Translations under genes and position numbers: made by a program
Notes under the pieces: model-generated
What the model was told of the DNA's origin: nothing
The model's input: the letters and a program-made list of their open reading frames with translations, nothing else
Database searches by the model: none
Origin: Algoriphagus aquimarinus
GTDB lineage: Bacteria > Bacteroidota > Bacteroidia > Cytophagales > Cyclobacteriaceae
Length of the DNA: 64,000 nucleotides
Assembly (NCBI RefSeq): GCF_900112005.1
Contig: NZ_FOKK01000003.1
Span: forward strand, 332,126-396,125
Reading direction: 5' to 3'
Part shown: in pieces, positions 9,239-18,533 of the stretch
Layout of the letters: each line of letters opens with the position of its first letter
Numbering within the stretch: position 1 is the first letter of the stretch

Positions 9239-12200
9239 ATGAGGCTTAACATTAGTGTAGTCGTATTTTGTTTGTTAGCGAGTGTGCGTTTTGCTTATTC
9301 GCAGACCACACAATCGCCCAATATTATTTTTATCCTGACAGATGATCAGCGTTGGGACGCACTTGGATATGCTGGAAATGACCTAATCACAACTCCTGAA
9401 ATGGACGCTTTGGCAAAGTCAGGAGTTTATTTTAAGAATGCCTTTGCGACTACACCTATATGCGCTGGGAGTAGGGCTAGTTTTCTAACAGGTGTTCAGG
9501 AGCGAGCCCATCTATACAACTTCCAGACAGGACCCATCAATGAGGTGTATATGAACAATTCTTATCCCAAGATCCTAAAAGAGTCTGGTTACACCACGGC
9601 TTTTTTCGGGAAGTTCGGAGTGAATTACGAGGACAAGGATAAGCTTTTTGACGTGTACGAGGATTATGATCGTAACAATCAGTTTACGGATAAAAGGGGG
9701 TATTTCTATAAAAAAATAGGTGAGGATACCGTTCATTTGACGAGATACACGGGCCAGCAGGCGCTTGATTTTATTGAAAATGTAGATACATCTAAGCCTT
9801 TTTCCTTGTCGCTGAGTTTCAGTGCGCCACATGCTCACGATGGCGCAGAAGATCAATATTTCTGGCAAAATGAAACCAACTCCTTACTTCAAAACACTAC
9901 AATTCCAGATGCAGAATTGTCTGAGGATAAATATTTTGAAGAGTTGCCAGGGCCGGTAAAGGCAGGGTTTAATCGCTTGAGATGGACCTGGAGATATGAT
10001 ACTCCTGAGAAATATCAGCATAGCGTCAAAGGTTACTACCGAATGATAAGTGGTATTGATCTCGAAATCGCCAAAATCAGGAAGCAGCTAAAAGCCAAGG
10101 GGCTGGATAAAAACACGGTCATCATCCTTATGGGAGACAACGGGTATTTTATGGGAGAAAGGCAATTGGCTGGCAAGTGGCTGATGTATGAGAATTCTAT
10201 CCGGGTTCCGCTCATTATTTACGATCCCCGCAGTCCTCAGCATCAGGACATTGATGAAATGGCATTGAATATTGATGTTCCTGCCACAATTCTTGACTTG
10301 GCTAAGGTGGCTCAGCCTGAGACTTGGCAGGGCAAAAGTCTGATGCCATTGGTGGAGGGCCGATCCAATAGCTTAGATCGCGATACGATTTTAATCGAGC
10401 ATTTGTGGGAGTTTGATAAAATCCCGCCAAGCGAAGGTGTGCGGACGAAGGATTGGAAATATTTCCGTTATGTCAACGATCACCTGGCTGAGGCACTGTA
10501 TGATTTGAAAAATGACCCGAAGGAGACTAGGAATCTTGCTTCAGATAAAAAGTATGCTGGTCTTTTGCCTAAGTTCAGAAAGAAGCTAGATGAGCTCATA
10601 GCTGAAAAAAGTGATGAATACAGTGAGGCTCCATTTGGCTTAACCGTAGAGTCAATAAGGAACTCCTCTGAGGTAAAAATCATCGATGCGCAACCTGAGT
10701 TTGGGTGGAAAGTGCCTGATTTGGCAAAATTTCAATCAGCTTATCAGATTTTGATTTCTAGCTCTGAGGAGAAAGCTTCTCAGAATATCGGAGACATTTG
10801 GAATTCTGGAATAGTTCGAGGCAATGCATCTTATGATGTGACGCTAGGTCGAGCTCCTTTATCTCCTGGTGCGAAGTACTTCTGGAAAGTAAGGATTTGG
10901 GATGAAAACAATCGCGTCAGTCGCTATTCAGCTTCGCAATCATTTCAAATAGCAGAGCGAAATCTGGAAGCCTGGTTGACCACTCCGAATGTTTTTCAAG
11001 TAGAGCGGATTGCACCTCAAAAGGTAGAAAAGCAAGGCTCTACTAGTTATCTGGTAGATTTTGGGAAAGCAGCTTTTGCCAATCTTGAATTTGATTACAG
11101 TACCGATAGGAAAGGCACTATGATTGTGCGGCTGGCAGAGCAATTGACTGATGGTAAAATCAACCAAAAACCACAAGGGCATATTCGATACCAAGAAATA
11201 AAAGTAGCGGTAGATCCCAAGCAGAAGCATTATAAACTTCAGCTTAATCCAGATGAAAGGAACACCAAGTCTGGAGCTGTGATTCTGCCGGATTCTATCC
11301 CAGTTTTGATGCCTTTCCGCTATGCAGAGCTGGTTAATTTTAAAAGTGAAGTAAAGAAGCAGGATGTTACTCAGGTAGCATATTTTAATTATTTCGAAGA
11401 TCAAACGAGCAATTTTTCCAGCTCAGATACTACGTTAAATCAAGTGTGGGACTTGTGTAAATACTCAATTAAGGCTACCACATTTGCAGGCCTATATGTC
11501 GATGGGGATCGAGAGCGAATTCCTTATGAAGCAGATGCGTATCTAAATCAACTTAGTCATTATACCACTGATCAAGAGTACGCCATTGCGAGAAGAACAA
11601 TCGAATATTTCATGCAATATCCTACTTGGCCTACCGAGTGGCAACAGCATGTAGCTTTGATGTTTTACGCGGATTATTTGTACACAGGAAGTACAGAGCT
11701 GATTGAGAAATATTATGAAGAATTGAAGCATAAGACGTTAGTGGAATTGGTGAGAGAGGATGGCTTGATTAGTTCGGAATCTGAAAAGAATACTCCAGAA
11801 TTCATGAAAAAGCTAGGGTTCAAAGACCCTTCAATCAAGCTAAAAGACATAGTGGATTGGCCACCAGCTCAAAAAGACACAGGATGGAAACTTGCTACAG
11901 CAGAAGGAGAGCGTGATGGATTTGTTTTTAGGCCGATTAATACGGTGGTAAACGCATTTTTCTACAGGAATATGGAAATCATGGCGGAGTTTGCCAAAGT
12001 AATGAATAAGCCAGAGGAACAGCTTCAATTTGAGCTATATGCGATCAAGGCTAAACAAGCTATAAATGCTAAGCTCTTTGACAAGTCAAAAGGAGTTTAC
12101 CGAGATGGGGAGGGGACAGATCATGCATCGCTACACTCCAATATGATGGCTTTGGCTTTTGAACTTGTGCCAGAGCAATACCTGGATTCGGTGGTGGGAT

Positions 12201-12757
12201 TTGTGAAATCCAGAGGGATGGCTTGCAGTGTTTATGGTTCCCAATACCTAATGGATGGCTTGTACAATGCTGGGGAAGAGGATTACGCGTTACAGTTGTT
12301 GACTGCAACTAATGATAGAAGTTGGTGGAATATGATAAAAATTGGCTCCACCATTACCTTGGAAGCTTGGGATATGAAGCATAAGCCCAATTCAGATTGG
12401 AACCACGCTTGGGGAGCTGTACCTGCTAATGTTATCCCGAGAGGACTTTGGGGTATTCAGCCAAAGACGCCAGGGTTTGGGATAGCTACCATCAAACCTC
12501 AGCTTTCTTCACTTACAGAGAGCCAAATCACCGTGCCAACTGTTCTTGGTGAAATCGTAGGGAAGTATACCCGAGTAAATCAAAATTATCAGAAATACTC
12601 GATTCAGTTGCCTGCCAATATGCTGGGAGAATTTGAACTCAACCCTTCTTCAGAAGTCGAAGTATTCCTAAATGGCACTAAGGTCAATAGGGCTTTTGGA
12701 GCAATTAGGCTTCAGCCGGGGCATAATGAGATTGAAATTAAGGTCAATACCTTCTAA
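9239..12757 (+). CDS. Secreted sulfatase fused to GH78 alpha-L-rhamnosidase
   Basis: Bimodular 1172-aa exported enzyme (signal peptide about 1-21). Residues 27-455 form an S1 arylsulfatase: metal ligands in TDDQ (34-37), formylglycine cysteine C75 in CAGSR, and GDNG. Residues about 463-1150 form a GH78 rhamnosidase: Fn3-like N-domain ([17 protein letters not shown]), catalytic alpha/alpha barrel with acidic cluster D755/D757/E759 ([13 protein letters not shown]), and likely base E1042 in TLEAWD. As I recall, sulfatase-GH78 fusions are known from ulvan utilisation loci, where they desulfate and release rhamnose. One oddity is Gly at the third position of the sulfatase motif, where Pro, Ala or Ser is usual. 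A single protein would remove both sulfate and rhamnose from one oligosaccharide. Confidence 0.9.
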   Translation: MRLNISVVVFCLLASVRFAYSQTTQSPNIIFILTDDQRWDALGYAGNDLITTPEMDALAKSGVYFKNAFATTPICAGSRASFLTGVQERAHLYNFQTGPINEVYMNNSYPKILKESGYTTAFFGKFGVNYEDKDKLFDVYEDYDRNNQFTDKRGYFYKKIGEDTVHLTRYTGQQALDFIENVDTSKPFSLSLSFSAPHAHDGAEDQYFWQNETNSLLQNTTIPDAELSEDKYFEELPGPVKAGFNRLRWTWRYDTPEKYQHSVKGYYRMISGIDLEIAKIRKQLKAKGLDKNTVIILMGDNGYFMGERQLAGKWLMYENSIRVPLIIYDPRSPQHQDIDEMALNIDVPATILDLAKVAQPETWQGKSLMPLVEGRSNSLDRDTILIEHLWEFDKIPPSEGVRTKDWKYFRYVNDHLAEALYDLKNDPKETRNLASDKKYAGLLPKFRKKLDELIAEKSDEYSEAPFGLTVESIRNSSEVKIIDAQPEFGWKVPDLAKFQSAYQILISSSEEKASQNIGDIWNSGIVRGNASYDVTLGRAPLSPGAKYFWKVRIWDENNRVSRYSASQSFQIAERNLEAWLTTPNVFQVERIAPQKVEKQGSTSYLVDFGKAAFANLEFDYSTDRKGTMIVRLAEQLTDGKINQKPQGHIRYQEIKVAVDPKQKHYKLQLNPDERNTKSGAVILPDSIPVLMPFRYAELVNFKSEVKKQDVTQVAYFNYFEDQTSNFSSSDTTLNQVWDLCKYSIKATTFAGLYVDGDRERIPYEADAYLNQLSHYTTDQEYAIARRTIEYFMQYPTWPTEWQQHVALMFYADYLYTGSTELIEKYYEELKHKTLVELVREDGLISSESEKNTPEFMKKLGFKDPSIKLKDIVDWPPAQKDTGWKLATAEGERDGFVFRPINTVVNAFFYRNMEIMAEFAKVMNKPEEQLQFELYAIKAKQAINAKLFDKSKGVYRDGEGTDHASLHSNMMALAFELVPEQYLDSVVGFVKSRGMACSVYGSQYLMDGLYNAGEEDYALQLLTATNDRSWWNMIKIGSTITLEAWDMKHKPNSDWNHAWGAVPANVIPRGLWGIQPKTPGFGIATIKPQLSSLTESQITVPTVLGEIVGKYTRVNQNYQKYSIQLPANMLGEFELNPSSEVEVFLNGTKVNRAFGAIRLQPGHNEIEIKVNTF

Positions 12758-12850
12758 GTTCAAGAATTGAAATTTTAATATATCTTTGGACAAACCTTTA
12801 AATTCCAATCTGATTATCTGCAATATCGCCAGTAACCAAAATTTCTTTGC

Positions 12851-12900
12851 TCACCGGGTCAGAAGACCGAAGGCGCCAGCCCGACTACTGGCGGGGGTGA
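12851..12900. repeat. GC-rich imperfect palindrome between sulfatase-GH78 and the next gene
   Basis: Inner perfect stem CGCCAG (12874-12879) / CTGGCG (12888-12893) with an 8-nt loop, and outer arms TCACC (12851-12855) / GGTGA (12896-12900). Base composition is clearly GC-richer than the flanks. No T-tract follows, so it is not a standard terminator. It resembles a dispersed intergenic palindrome (REP-like), but no second copy was found in this window. Confidence 0.45.
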
Positions 12901-12994
12901 CTGAAGTAGCCTAAATTCTTGAGTTAACCAAATCTTAGTATGCTTTTGGCTCTTTAGGGGTAAAAAAGCGGATATACATAAATCCCAAAATATC

Positions 12995-13840
12995 ATGAAA
13001 GTAAACCACTTAGTTTTAACTGTATTAGCATTCTTTTTTGCTTGTTTTCAATCGGTCAACTTGCATGCTGAGACTACAGAAGAAGTTGGCTTTGATATGA
13101 GGAGGGATTTGCTACTGGTTCAATTTGATAGCAAAACTGATGTGGATGATATTCACACCGCAGCGGCGCTGATAACGCTTATGTCCAATTCGAAATTTGA
13201 AAAAGTGAATTATCATGCAGTTGCTGGTACTTATGGGATTCAGGAAGGACTTTATGTTCCACCGAATGATTTGTTCCAACTAGCATTTGGGGATAAATGG
13301 TCAGATGCACATACAAATTCGGAATTGGCGGTGGAGCAGGTGATGAAAAAGGTAAAGAAGGCGCTGGAAAAAAAGGGTGACGTATGGATAGCTGAGGCAG
13401 GGCAGTCGGATTTTACAGAAAAGCTGGTGAAAAAAATTCAAGCAGAAATGCCCAAAATAGACGTTTCCCAGCGTATTCACGTGGTTCAGCATAGTGACTG
13501 GAATGAAAAAGTTACTTCTCCAGAAAGTTTACAATTTGTAAGATCAACAACTGATTATCACAAAATTCCAGATGGAAATGCGGTAGGAAATGGAAGTCCA
13601 GGCTTTCGCTCGCCAGAGTACAGTCAGTGGGATGATAAGATTTCCGATCCGAAATTGGCAGAAATCTGGAAGTTGGCTATGGCCATTGGACTAGAGTATA
13701 ATGGTAAAGAGGGTAGATATAATAATGAGGCAGTGGCCAAAGGAGGCTTGGATTTCTCGGATTTGAGTGAGGTTTGCTGGATTTTGGGAATTCAGGATAT
13801 TAAGGACGTAGCGCAATTCTTTGATGAATATGGTTACTGA
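12995..13840 (+). CDS. Secreted nucleoside-hydrolase-like protein
   Basis: 281-aa protein with a cleavable signal peptide (about 1-25, ending LHA). Its N-terminal motif QFDSKTDVDDIHTAAAL is reminiscent of the calcium-binding DxDxxxDD motif of the ribonucleoside hydrolase superfamily. The second Asp of the usual DTDPGIDD pattern is replaced by Lys, with an extra Asp two positions on. The family is therefore tentative, and the substrate is more likely a sugar derivative than a nucleoside given the neighbours (sulfatase-GH78 and GH117). It lies 237 bases after the sulfatase gene in the same direction. A hairpin at 13855-13897 probably ends the transcript. Confidence 0.55.
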   Translation: MKVNHLVLTVLAFFFACFQSVNLHAETTEEVGFDMRRDLLLVQFDSKTDVDDIHTAAALITLMSNSKFEKVNYHAVAGTYGIQEGLYVPPNDLFQLAFGDKWSDAHTNSELAVEQVMKKVKKALEKKGDVWIAEAGQSDFTEKLVKKIQAEMPKIDVSQRIHVVQHSDWNEKVTSPESLQFVRSTTDYHKIPDGNAVGNGSPGFRSPEYSQWDDKISDPKLAEIWKLAMAIGLEYNGKEGRYNNEAVAKGGLDFSDLSEVCWILGIQDIKDVAQFFDEYGY

Positions 13841-13854
13841 GTGCATTTAGCAAT

Positions 13855-13902
13855 CCCATTGACTTCCAGAGTTAATTTTTTTGGAAGGGATAATGGGTTT
13901 TA
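13855..13902 (+). terminator. Possible terminator after the nucleoside-hydrolase-like gene
   Basis: Interrupted hairpin: CCCATT (13855-13860) with AATGGG (13892-13897), and TTCCA (13864-13868) with TGGAA (13882-13886), followed by TTTTAA. The stem is long but imperfect and the T-run short. Confidence 0.4.
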
Positions 13903-14234
13903 ATCAGGTCTGGTCAAATAACTTGCCTTGGCGTCAGATCCTATCTTGTGACGGCTGTTTGTATAACTCTTCAGAAAGGGAGTCCCTCAACGTCTTTTGT
14001 GATTGATACATCTTAATAAGGAAATATGGTGTTGGAGAATTCAAGAAATGAGTTCTCTTATTTCCCCTATTAATCAATTTTCTTAGTTGATGGACTTTTG
14101 AAGCAGCTTTGTTATCTCCGCTTATTTGGGACAAATATCCTTACCAAATCCCTAATTTTTGTAACCCATCAATAGACCGACATCCAAGGCATTCTTGATA
14201 GCAGAGAAAAATAATTGACCTTCTTAGTGCAAAT
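13903..14234. other. Intergenic region without visible gene
   Basis: About 330 bases between the polysaccharide island and the tRNA terminator. Only short frames without start context were seen (the longest is a 66-codon minus-strand frame with no resemblance to a family). Nothing else was recognised. Confidence 0.5.
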
Positions 14235-14270
14235 AAAAAAGACACTCACGAAATATTTATCGTAAGTGTC
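14235..14270 (-). terminator. Terminator of the tRNA gene
   Basis: Minus-strand hairpin with arms at 14261-14270 and 14241-14250 (GACACTTACG with CGTGAGTGTC, one mismatch), followed on that strand by T6 at 14240-14235. It lies 12 bases past the tRNA 3' end. Confidence 0.75.
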
Positions 14271-14281
14271 TGATTACTAGG

Positions 14282-14355
14282 TGGGCCCACTTGGAATCGA
14301 ACCAAGCACCTACTGATTATGAGTCAGTTGCTCTAACCGAATGAGCTATAGGCCC
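14282..14355 (-). tRNA. tRNA with CAT anticodon, probably tRNA-Ile2 (lysidine-modified)
   Basis: Complete 74-nt cloverleaf on the minus strand: acceptor GGGCCTA/TGGGCCC, D arm GCTC/GAGC, anticodon arm ACTGA-CTCATAA-TCAGT, T arm CTTGG-TTCGAAT-CCAAG, discriminator A73. CCA is not fully encoded (CCT follows). CAT can mean elongator Met or Ile2. The acceptor has C4-G69 and C5-G68, the pairs described as recognition elements for the lysidine synthetase TilS in E. coli tRNA-Ile2, so I favour Ile2 over Met. The stand-alone terminator at 14235-14270 shows a single-gene transcript. Confidence 0.85.
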
Positions 14356-14459
14356 GATACTATTAAAACTACCAGTTTTGGCTGGTAATTCTCCGTAAAC
14401 CTTGGTTTTCGGAGTGCAATGTTACATATTTGAATGCAAATACACAACCCATATTTCGA

Positions 14460-15089
14460 ATGAAAAATGCACCGGATGCAGACTTTTTGATTTTTGATTT
14501 AGGCAATGTCATCGTTGATATAGATTATCAGAAAGCATTGCAGCGTATCAAACAGGAAATTTCTGTGGAGTTTTATGATAAGCTAGATGGTTTTTATCTA
14601 ACTGATTTTCACAAGGATTATGAGGTAGGAAGAATCAATTCTGCGGCTTTTAGAGACGGGGTTAGAGGCTATTTCCAACAGGAATGGAATGATGATAAAG
14701 TGGATGAATTATGGAATGATTTGTTGCTAAAAATTCCTGCAGAAAGGCTAGAATTAATTTCAAAATTGAGAGAAAAATATCAAGTCGGCGTGCTGAGCAA
14801 TACCAATTTGATACATATTCATGCTGTAAATAGAATTTTGAAGGAAGACCATAGTTTGGAAAACTTCGATCCAATCTTTGACTGGGTATTTTTAAGTCAT
14901 GAAATGGGACTTTCTAAGCCTTCTCCTGAGATCTATGAAAAAATGCTTGTTGATCTTGGAACATCTGGTGATCGGGTAATATTCTTTGATGATTTGATAG
15001 CCAATGTGGAAGGAGCTAAAGCAGTAGGTATTCAGGCGGTACACGTGACGGGCCCTGAAGTTATTTTCGATTATTTTAAGAATGTATAG
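14460..15089 (+). CDS. HAD-superfamily phosphatase (YihX-like)
   Basis: Cytoplasmic hydrolase of haloacid-dehalogenase subfamily IA, resembling E. coli YihX, a sugar-phosphate phosphatase. Motif I FDLGNVIVDID has nucleophile Asp13, motif II is LSNTN, and motif III/IV are LSKPSPEIYE and FFDDLIANVEGA. The frame continues upstream to a TTG at 14430, but the ATG at 14460 places motif I at the usual distance from the N-terminus and is preferred (209 aa). The last 8 bases overlap the start of the M50 protease gene, indicating coupled translation. Confidence 0.85.
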   Translation: MKNAPDADFLIFDLGNVIVDIDYQKALQRIKQEISVEFYDKLDGFYLTDFHKDYEVGRINSAAFRDGVRGYFQQEWNDDKVDELWNDLLLKIPAERLELISKLREKYQVGVLSNTNLIHIHAVNRILKEDHSLENFDPIFDWVFLSHEMGLSKPSPEIYEKMLVDLGTSGDRVIFFDDLIANVEGAKAVGIQAVHVTGPEVIFDYFKNV

Positions 15090-16206
15090 TAAAAAAGAAT
15101 ACCTCCGTCACGGAATCTTATTTATCGCCACTCTTATTTCCACCACTCTTGCAGGAGCAGAGTGGGTATATGGGAAGTCAGTGTTGGGAGAAGGGGAGAG
15201 CCTCCTTACTTGGGAGTATTTCTGGATGTCCATGGCCTTCTCGATCCCTTTTATAGGGATTTTGCTTATTCACGAGTTGGGACATTTTTTTACTGCGATA
15301 TATCATAAGGTGAAGTGTACACTGCCATTTTTTATTCCAGGCTGGTTAGGGTTTATAGGGATTCCAACCATTGGTACCTTCGGAGCTGTGATTCAGATGA
15401 AAGGTTTTGTCAACAGCCGAAAGAAGTTCTTTGACATAGGTGTAGCCGGACCATTGGCTGGATTTGTGGTAGCATTGGTGGTGTTAGTTTATGGCTTTAC
15501 TACCCTTCCCGAGCCAGATTACATCTATTCAGTGCATCCAGAGTATGCTGATCCAGATTTTCAAGGATATGAAGAAGGGGCACTTGATTTTGAACTTGGG
15601 AATAACTTACTATTCTGGGGCCTAGGAGAGGTTTTCGCTGATCCTGATCGCATGCCAGCTATGTCTGAAGTAATTCACTACCCGTATTTATTTGCTGGCT
15701 TTCTCGCCTTATTTTTCACGGCCTTGAATCTTCTTCCCATTGGACAGCTGGATGGCGGCCATGTGATTTTTGGCCTATTTCCGAAGCGTCACAGAGAGAT
15801 CTCATTGGTAGCTTACGTTCTGTTTATTGGCTATGCAGGAATGGGAATGATTAGCCCATATTCGCCCGTGGAAGATCTAATGCTATGGATTCCGTTGTAT
15901 GTAGGGTTCCTGTTCATTTGCTTTACTAAATCAGGACTCAGTTTAAAGAATAGGATCACTCTTGTATTGTCTATTGCAGCTCTGCAATATGCCGTTGCTT
16001 TTGTTTTACCAGGAGTTCATGGATATCAAGGATGGCTATTTTACGGCTTTTTGCTAGGTAGAATAATGGGCGTTAGACATCCTGAAGTTTCTGGTTTTCA
16101 TGAATTGGATACCAAGAGAAAAGCGCTGGGGATACTAGCCATTGTAGTTTTTATTCTATGTTTTTCTCCAGAGCCATTCATATTTGCAGAAGGATCGGAC
16201 TTCTAA
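15082..16206 (+). CDS. Site-2 protease (M50) family integral membrane peptidase
   Basis: 374-aa polytopic membrane protein with the zinc motif HELGH (64-68) in a membrane helix, and a second conserved motif IGQLDGGHVIFG near 220 that carries the third zinc-binding Asp. These are the hallmarks of intramembrane-cleaving S2P-type proteases, with about 8-9 predicted helices overall. It lacks the PDZ domain of RseP, so it belongs to a simpler subgroup. The substrate is unknown. The gene overlaps the upstream HAD phosphatase by 8 bases. Confidence 0.85.
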   Translation: MYSKKEYLRHGILFIATLISTTLAGAEWVYGKSVLGEGESLLTWEYFWMSMAFSIPFIGILLIHELGHFFTAIYHKVKCTLPFFIPGWLGFIGIPTIGTFGAVIQMKGFVNSRKKFFDIGVAGPLAGFVVALVVLVYGFTTLPEPDYIYSVHPEYADPDFQGYEEGALDFELGNNLLFWGLGEVFADPDRMPAMSEVIHYPYLFAGFLALFFTALNLLPIGQLDGGHVIFGLFPKRHREISLVAYVLFIGYAGMGMISPYSPVEDLMLWIPLYVGFLFICFTKSGLSLKNRITLVLSIAALQYAVAFVLPGVHGYQGWLFYGFLLGRIMGVRHPEVSGFHELDTKRKALGILAIVVFILCFSPEPFIFAEGSDF

Positions 16207-16345
16207 TTATAAGGGGATTCTAAGAGAAAAGGATTGGAAAATTGGCACTTCTTCCGACTGAATCTGGATATACGAAGTCGGGCACTTGACGATCCCGTTT
16301 ATTATCAGGGCTTTTTTCGCCTAGCGTTTAAAAAAATGATTATGG

Positions 16346-16373
16346 CATAAAAAAGACTCCCCGAAGGGAGTCT
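16346..16373 (-). terminator. Terminator of the rhodanese-PASTA operon
   Basis: Perfect 8-bp stem AGACTCCC/GGGAGTCT (16354-16361, 16366-16373). On the minus strand the loop is TTCG and the stem is followed by a T-rich run, so it ends the minus-strand transcript 19 bases after the rhodanese stop. Confidence 0.85.
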
Positions 16374-16391
16374 GTCATTAAAAAGAGCTTC

Positions 16392-16688
16392 TTATAAGTT
16401 TCTATAAGCTAAGATGCCGCCTGTAGTATTTCGAACTTTCGAAAATCCTTTGGTCTCCAGGAATTTTTTTGCGTTCATGCTTCTGGCGCCAGAACGACAA
16501 TGAACTACTATTTCAGTGTCTTTATAATCTTCTAGCTCCTCAAGTCTAGTTGGTAAATCGGCCAAGGGGATATTTTTTGCTCCCAAGTTGTCATCTTCAT
16601 ATTCCCATTCTTCACGAACGTCAAGGAATACGAATTTTTCATTATTATCCAATCTGGATTTCAGGTCTTCTACAGTTATATCTTCCAT
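16392..16688 (-). CDS. Single-domain rhodanese-like sulfurtransferase
   Basis: 98-aa cytoplasmic protein covering one rhodanese domain, with conserved FLDVREEWEYE and the persulfide cysteine C64 in the active loop HCRSGARS (the loop length is typical of GlpE/PspE-type thiosulfate sulfurtransferases). It is last in a minus-strand operon after the T9SS protein (4-base gap), and a terminator follows. Its link with the surface-protein genes upstream is unclear. Confidence 0.9.
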   Translation of the reverse strand: MEDITVEDLKSRLDNNEKFVFLDVREEWEYEDDNLGAKNIPLADLPTRLEELEDYKDTEIVVHCRSGARSMNAKKFLETKGFSKVRNTTGGILAYRNL

Positions 16689-16692
16689 ATTA

Positions 16693-18528
16693 TTATTTAA
16701 CTAAAATTCTGTATGAATGCATCCCGGTTTCTGTACTCAAATTGAGAACGTAGACGCCTGGACGCTGTCCAATAAAATTAACAATTTCTCCTTTAGATGA
16801 AAGTTGACGCTCAAGAAAAATCTCTCTTCCAAAAGAATCAAAGATTCTTGCTTGGCTAAATCTACCTTCTAGGTTAAGTAGTGTTTCTACAGGGTTTGGA
16901 TATATCAGAATGTGGTCAGCTGGTATGGAGGCTTCCTCAAAAGGAACATCTATACTTACATGAGGTCTGATCATCAATGAGCCGCGTACCTCCTCATTTT
17001 GAGCCCAAGCGCCCACTACGTTATAAAATAACTTATCTCCAGAATCATTTACCTTATCCAGTCCTACATGGATGAAATCATTCGTGTACTGAGCAAAACC
17101 TATGTAGAAGTCTCCATCTACTTTAATATTGGTATCGAGAGAGTAGTAAAGAAATTCTTGTCCTGCTTCTTTAACAGCAATCAAATCCTCTCTTGTAAAT
17201 ATAGGATCTGCGTCCAGATCCTTCCAAACTTTGATGTCTATAGCTTGATTAGCTTGCCTAGGATTAGTGAAATTGATAGAAATTCCTTTGAGGAATACTT
17301 CCTTAGGCGTCGTGTATTTGACAGCTAATTGGCCAGATCGTTGGTTGATGCCGGCAGCATAATCAGCGGAACCATTATCATAGGCAAAATAGTCTAAGAG
17401 TGGAAAGGAAGACCTTACCGTATCGTTCAGCTCATAATTAACACTGGAGAAAAAGGTGGTGTCTCCTGATTTTACTTCGTAAAGTAGCCCATCACCGGAT
17501 GTAATTGAAGAAATGATTTCTATGGTAGTTTCATTCTTCGGAACAGGTATTTCTTCAAATTTTCTGCTTTCAAATACTCTTCTTTCCAGGGCATTTGGAA
17601 CTGGATTGAAAGGTGTATTGAGGTTGATAGGAGTGGTGGTCATTGTGGAAGGATCTCTGAGCACGATAGAATATTCCATCGCTCTAAATCGATTTTCCAG
17701 ATTGTAGAATTCATTTTGGACAGAACTCCAAAGACCTTTTTGGTTATCAGCTAGAAGCACAAAAGGGTAGGCGCCATAATCTCCGATTCGAAGGTAATTT
17801 ATGCGGGTAAGACTTCTGTCTTTGTAATCAAGAGTAGTGGCTGTTCTGCCGTCATTTAAATAGATGTAGTCAATCAGCCAGCTATCAAATGGACCAGATT
17901 GTCTTCCTTGGGAAAAGAAGCGAAACTGGAAATTAGCGTGTTGCCAAGCTGGTAGAATCTTAATGATTTCTTGAGCGAAAGCGGTTCTGTTTAGAGCTAC
18001 TCCACCTGTTTGGCTCCAAATCGTCACCCAACTTCCTTGAGGATTAAGAATTTGTAAAGTCAACTCATCGCTTTCGTCTGGAAGCTCTGCTCTTCCTCCA
18101 GCCTGCCAAAAGAAGCTTAAATAAAGACTTTCGCTGTTAGATGTATTTAGAGAGCTTAAGTCAAATGGCTTCGAGGTTATATAGTCCGTTTCTCCCTGAT
18201 CAGTTTGTGTGACAGAATATGGATTGCCATTTGCAGCTACACCATCAAGCAGCACCATGCCGATTGACGGTGCATTCAAACCAATGGTTTCAGTATAAGA
18301 AGCTCCACTTAGAGTCCACTTAAGGGTGTCTATACCTTGTGAAAAATCATCCCAAAATGGGATGACGTTATTTTGTAAAATTCGTGCGTTTTGTTCTCCT
18401 AAACTGTAATTTTTGATTTTTTGCTGTTGAACCGGACCAAACTCCACCAATTGGCCATGAGCCAAAGTCGATATGAAAAGGGCTACGAATAGCCCAGTCA
18501 TTCGAAGTATATGGTGTGTTTGGAGCAT
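16693..18528 (-). CDS. Secreted surface protein with type IX secretion sorting domain
   Basis: 611-aa exported protein: signal peptide ending near AHG, a jelly-roll-like N-terminal half (PFWDDFSQGIDTLKW, SGPFDSWLIDYIYL), and a C-terminal T9SS type A sorting domain of about 75 residues starting at IYPNPVETLLNLEG and ending SYRILVK. The sorting domain directs passage through the outer membrane and attachment to the cell surface. No catalytic motif was seen, so the role may be adhesive or structural. It starts 5 bases after the PASTA gene, and the rhodanese gene follows. Confidence 0.85.
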   Translation of the reverse strand: MLQTHHILRMTGLFVALFISTLAHGQLVEFGPVQQQKIKNYSLGEQNARILQNNVIPFWDDFSQGIDTLKWTLSGASYTETIGLNAPSIGMVLLDGVAANGNPYSVTQTDQGETDYITSKPFDLSSLNTSNSESLYLSFFWQAGGRAELPDESDELTLQILNPQGSWVTIWSQTGGVALNRTAFAQEIIKILPAWQHANFQFRFFSQGRQSGPFDSWLIDYIYLNDGRTATTLDYKDRSLTRINYLRIGDYGAYPFVLLADNQKGLWSSVQNEFYNLENRFRAMEYSIVLRDPSTMTTTPINLNTPFNPVPNALERRVFESRKFEEIPVPKNETTIEIISSITSGDGLLYEVKSGDTTFFSSVNYELNDTVRSSFPLLDYFAYDNGSADYAAGINQRSGQLAVKYTTPKEVFLKGISINFTNPRQANQAIDIKVWKDLDADPIFTREDLIAVKEAGQEFLYYSLDTNIKVDGDFYIGFAQYTNDFIHVGLDKVNDSGDKLFYNVVGAWAQNEEVRGSLMIRPHVSIDVPFEEASIPADHILIYPNPVETLLNLEGRFSQARIFDSFGREIFLERQLSSKGEIVNFIGQRPGVYVLNLSTETGMHSYRILVK

Positions 18529-18533
18529 GTAGC

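Noticed and set aside
16254..16281. CCGACT/AGTCGG inverted pair downstream of the M50 gene as a terminator
   Set aside because: 16-base loop, no T-tract, and an independent strong terminator lies nearby.
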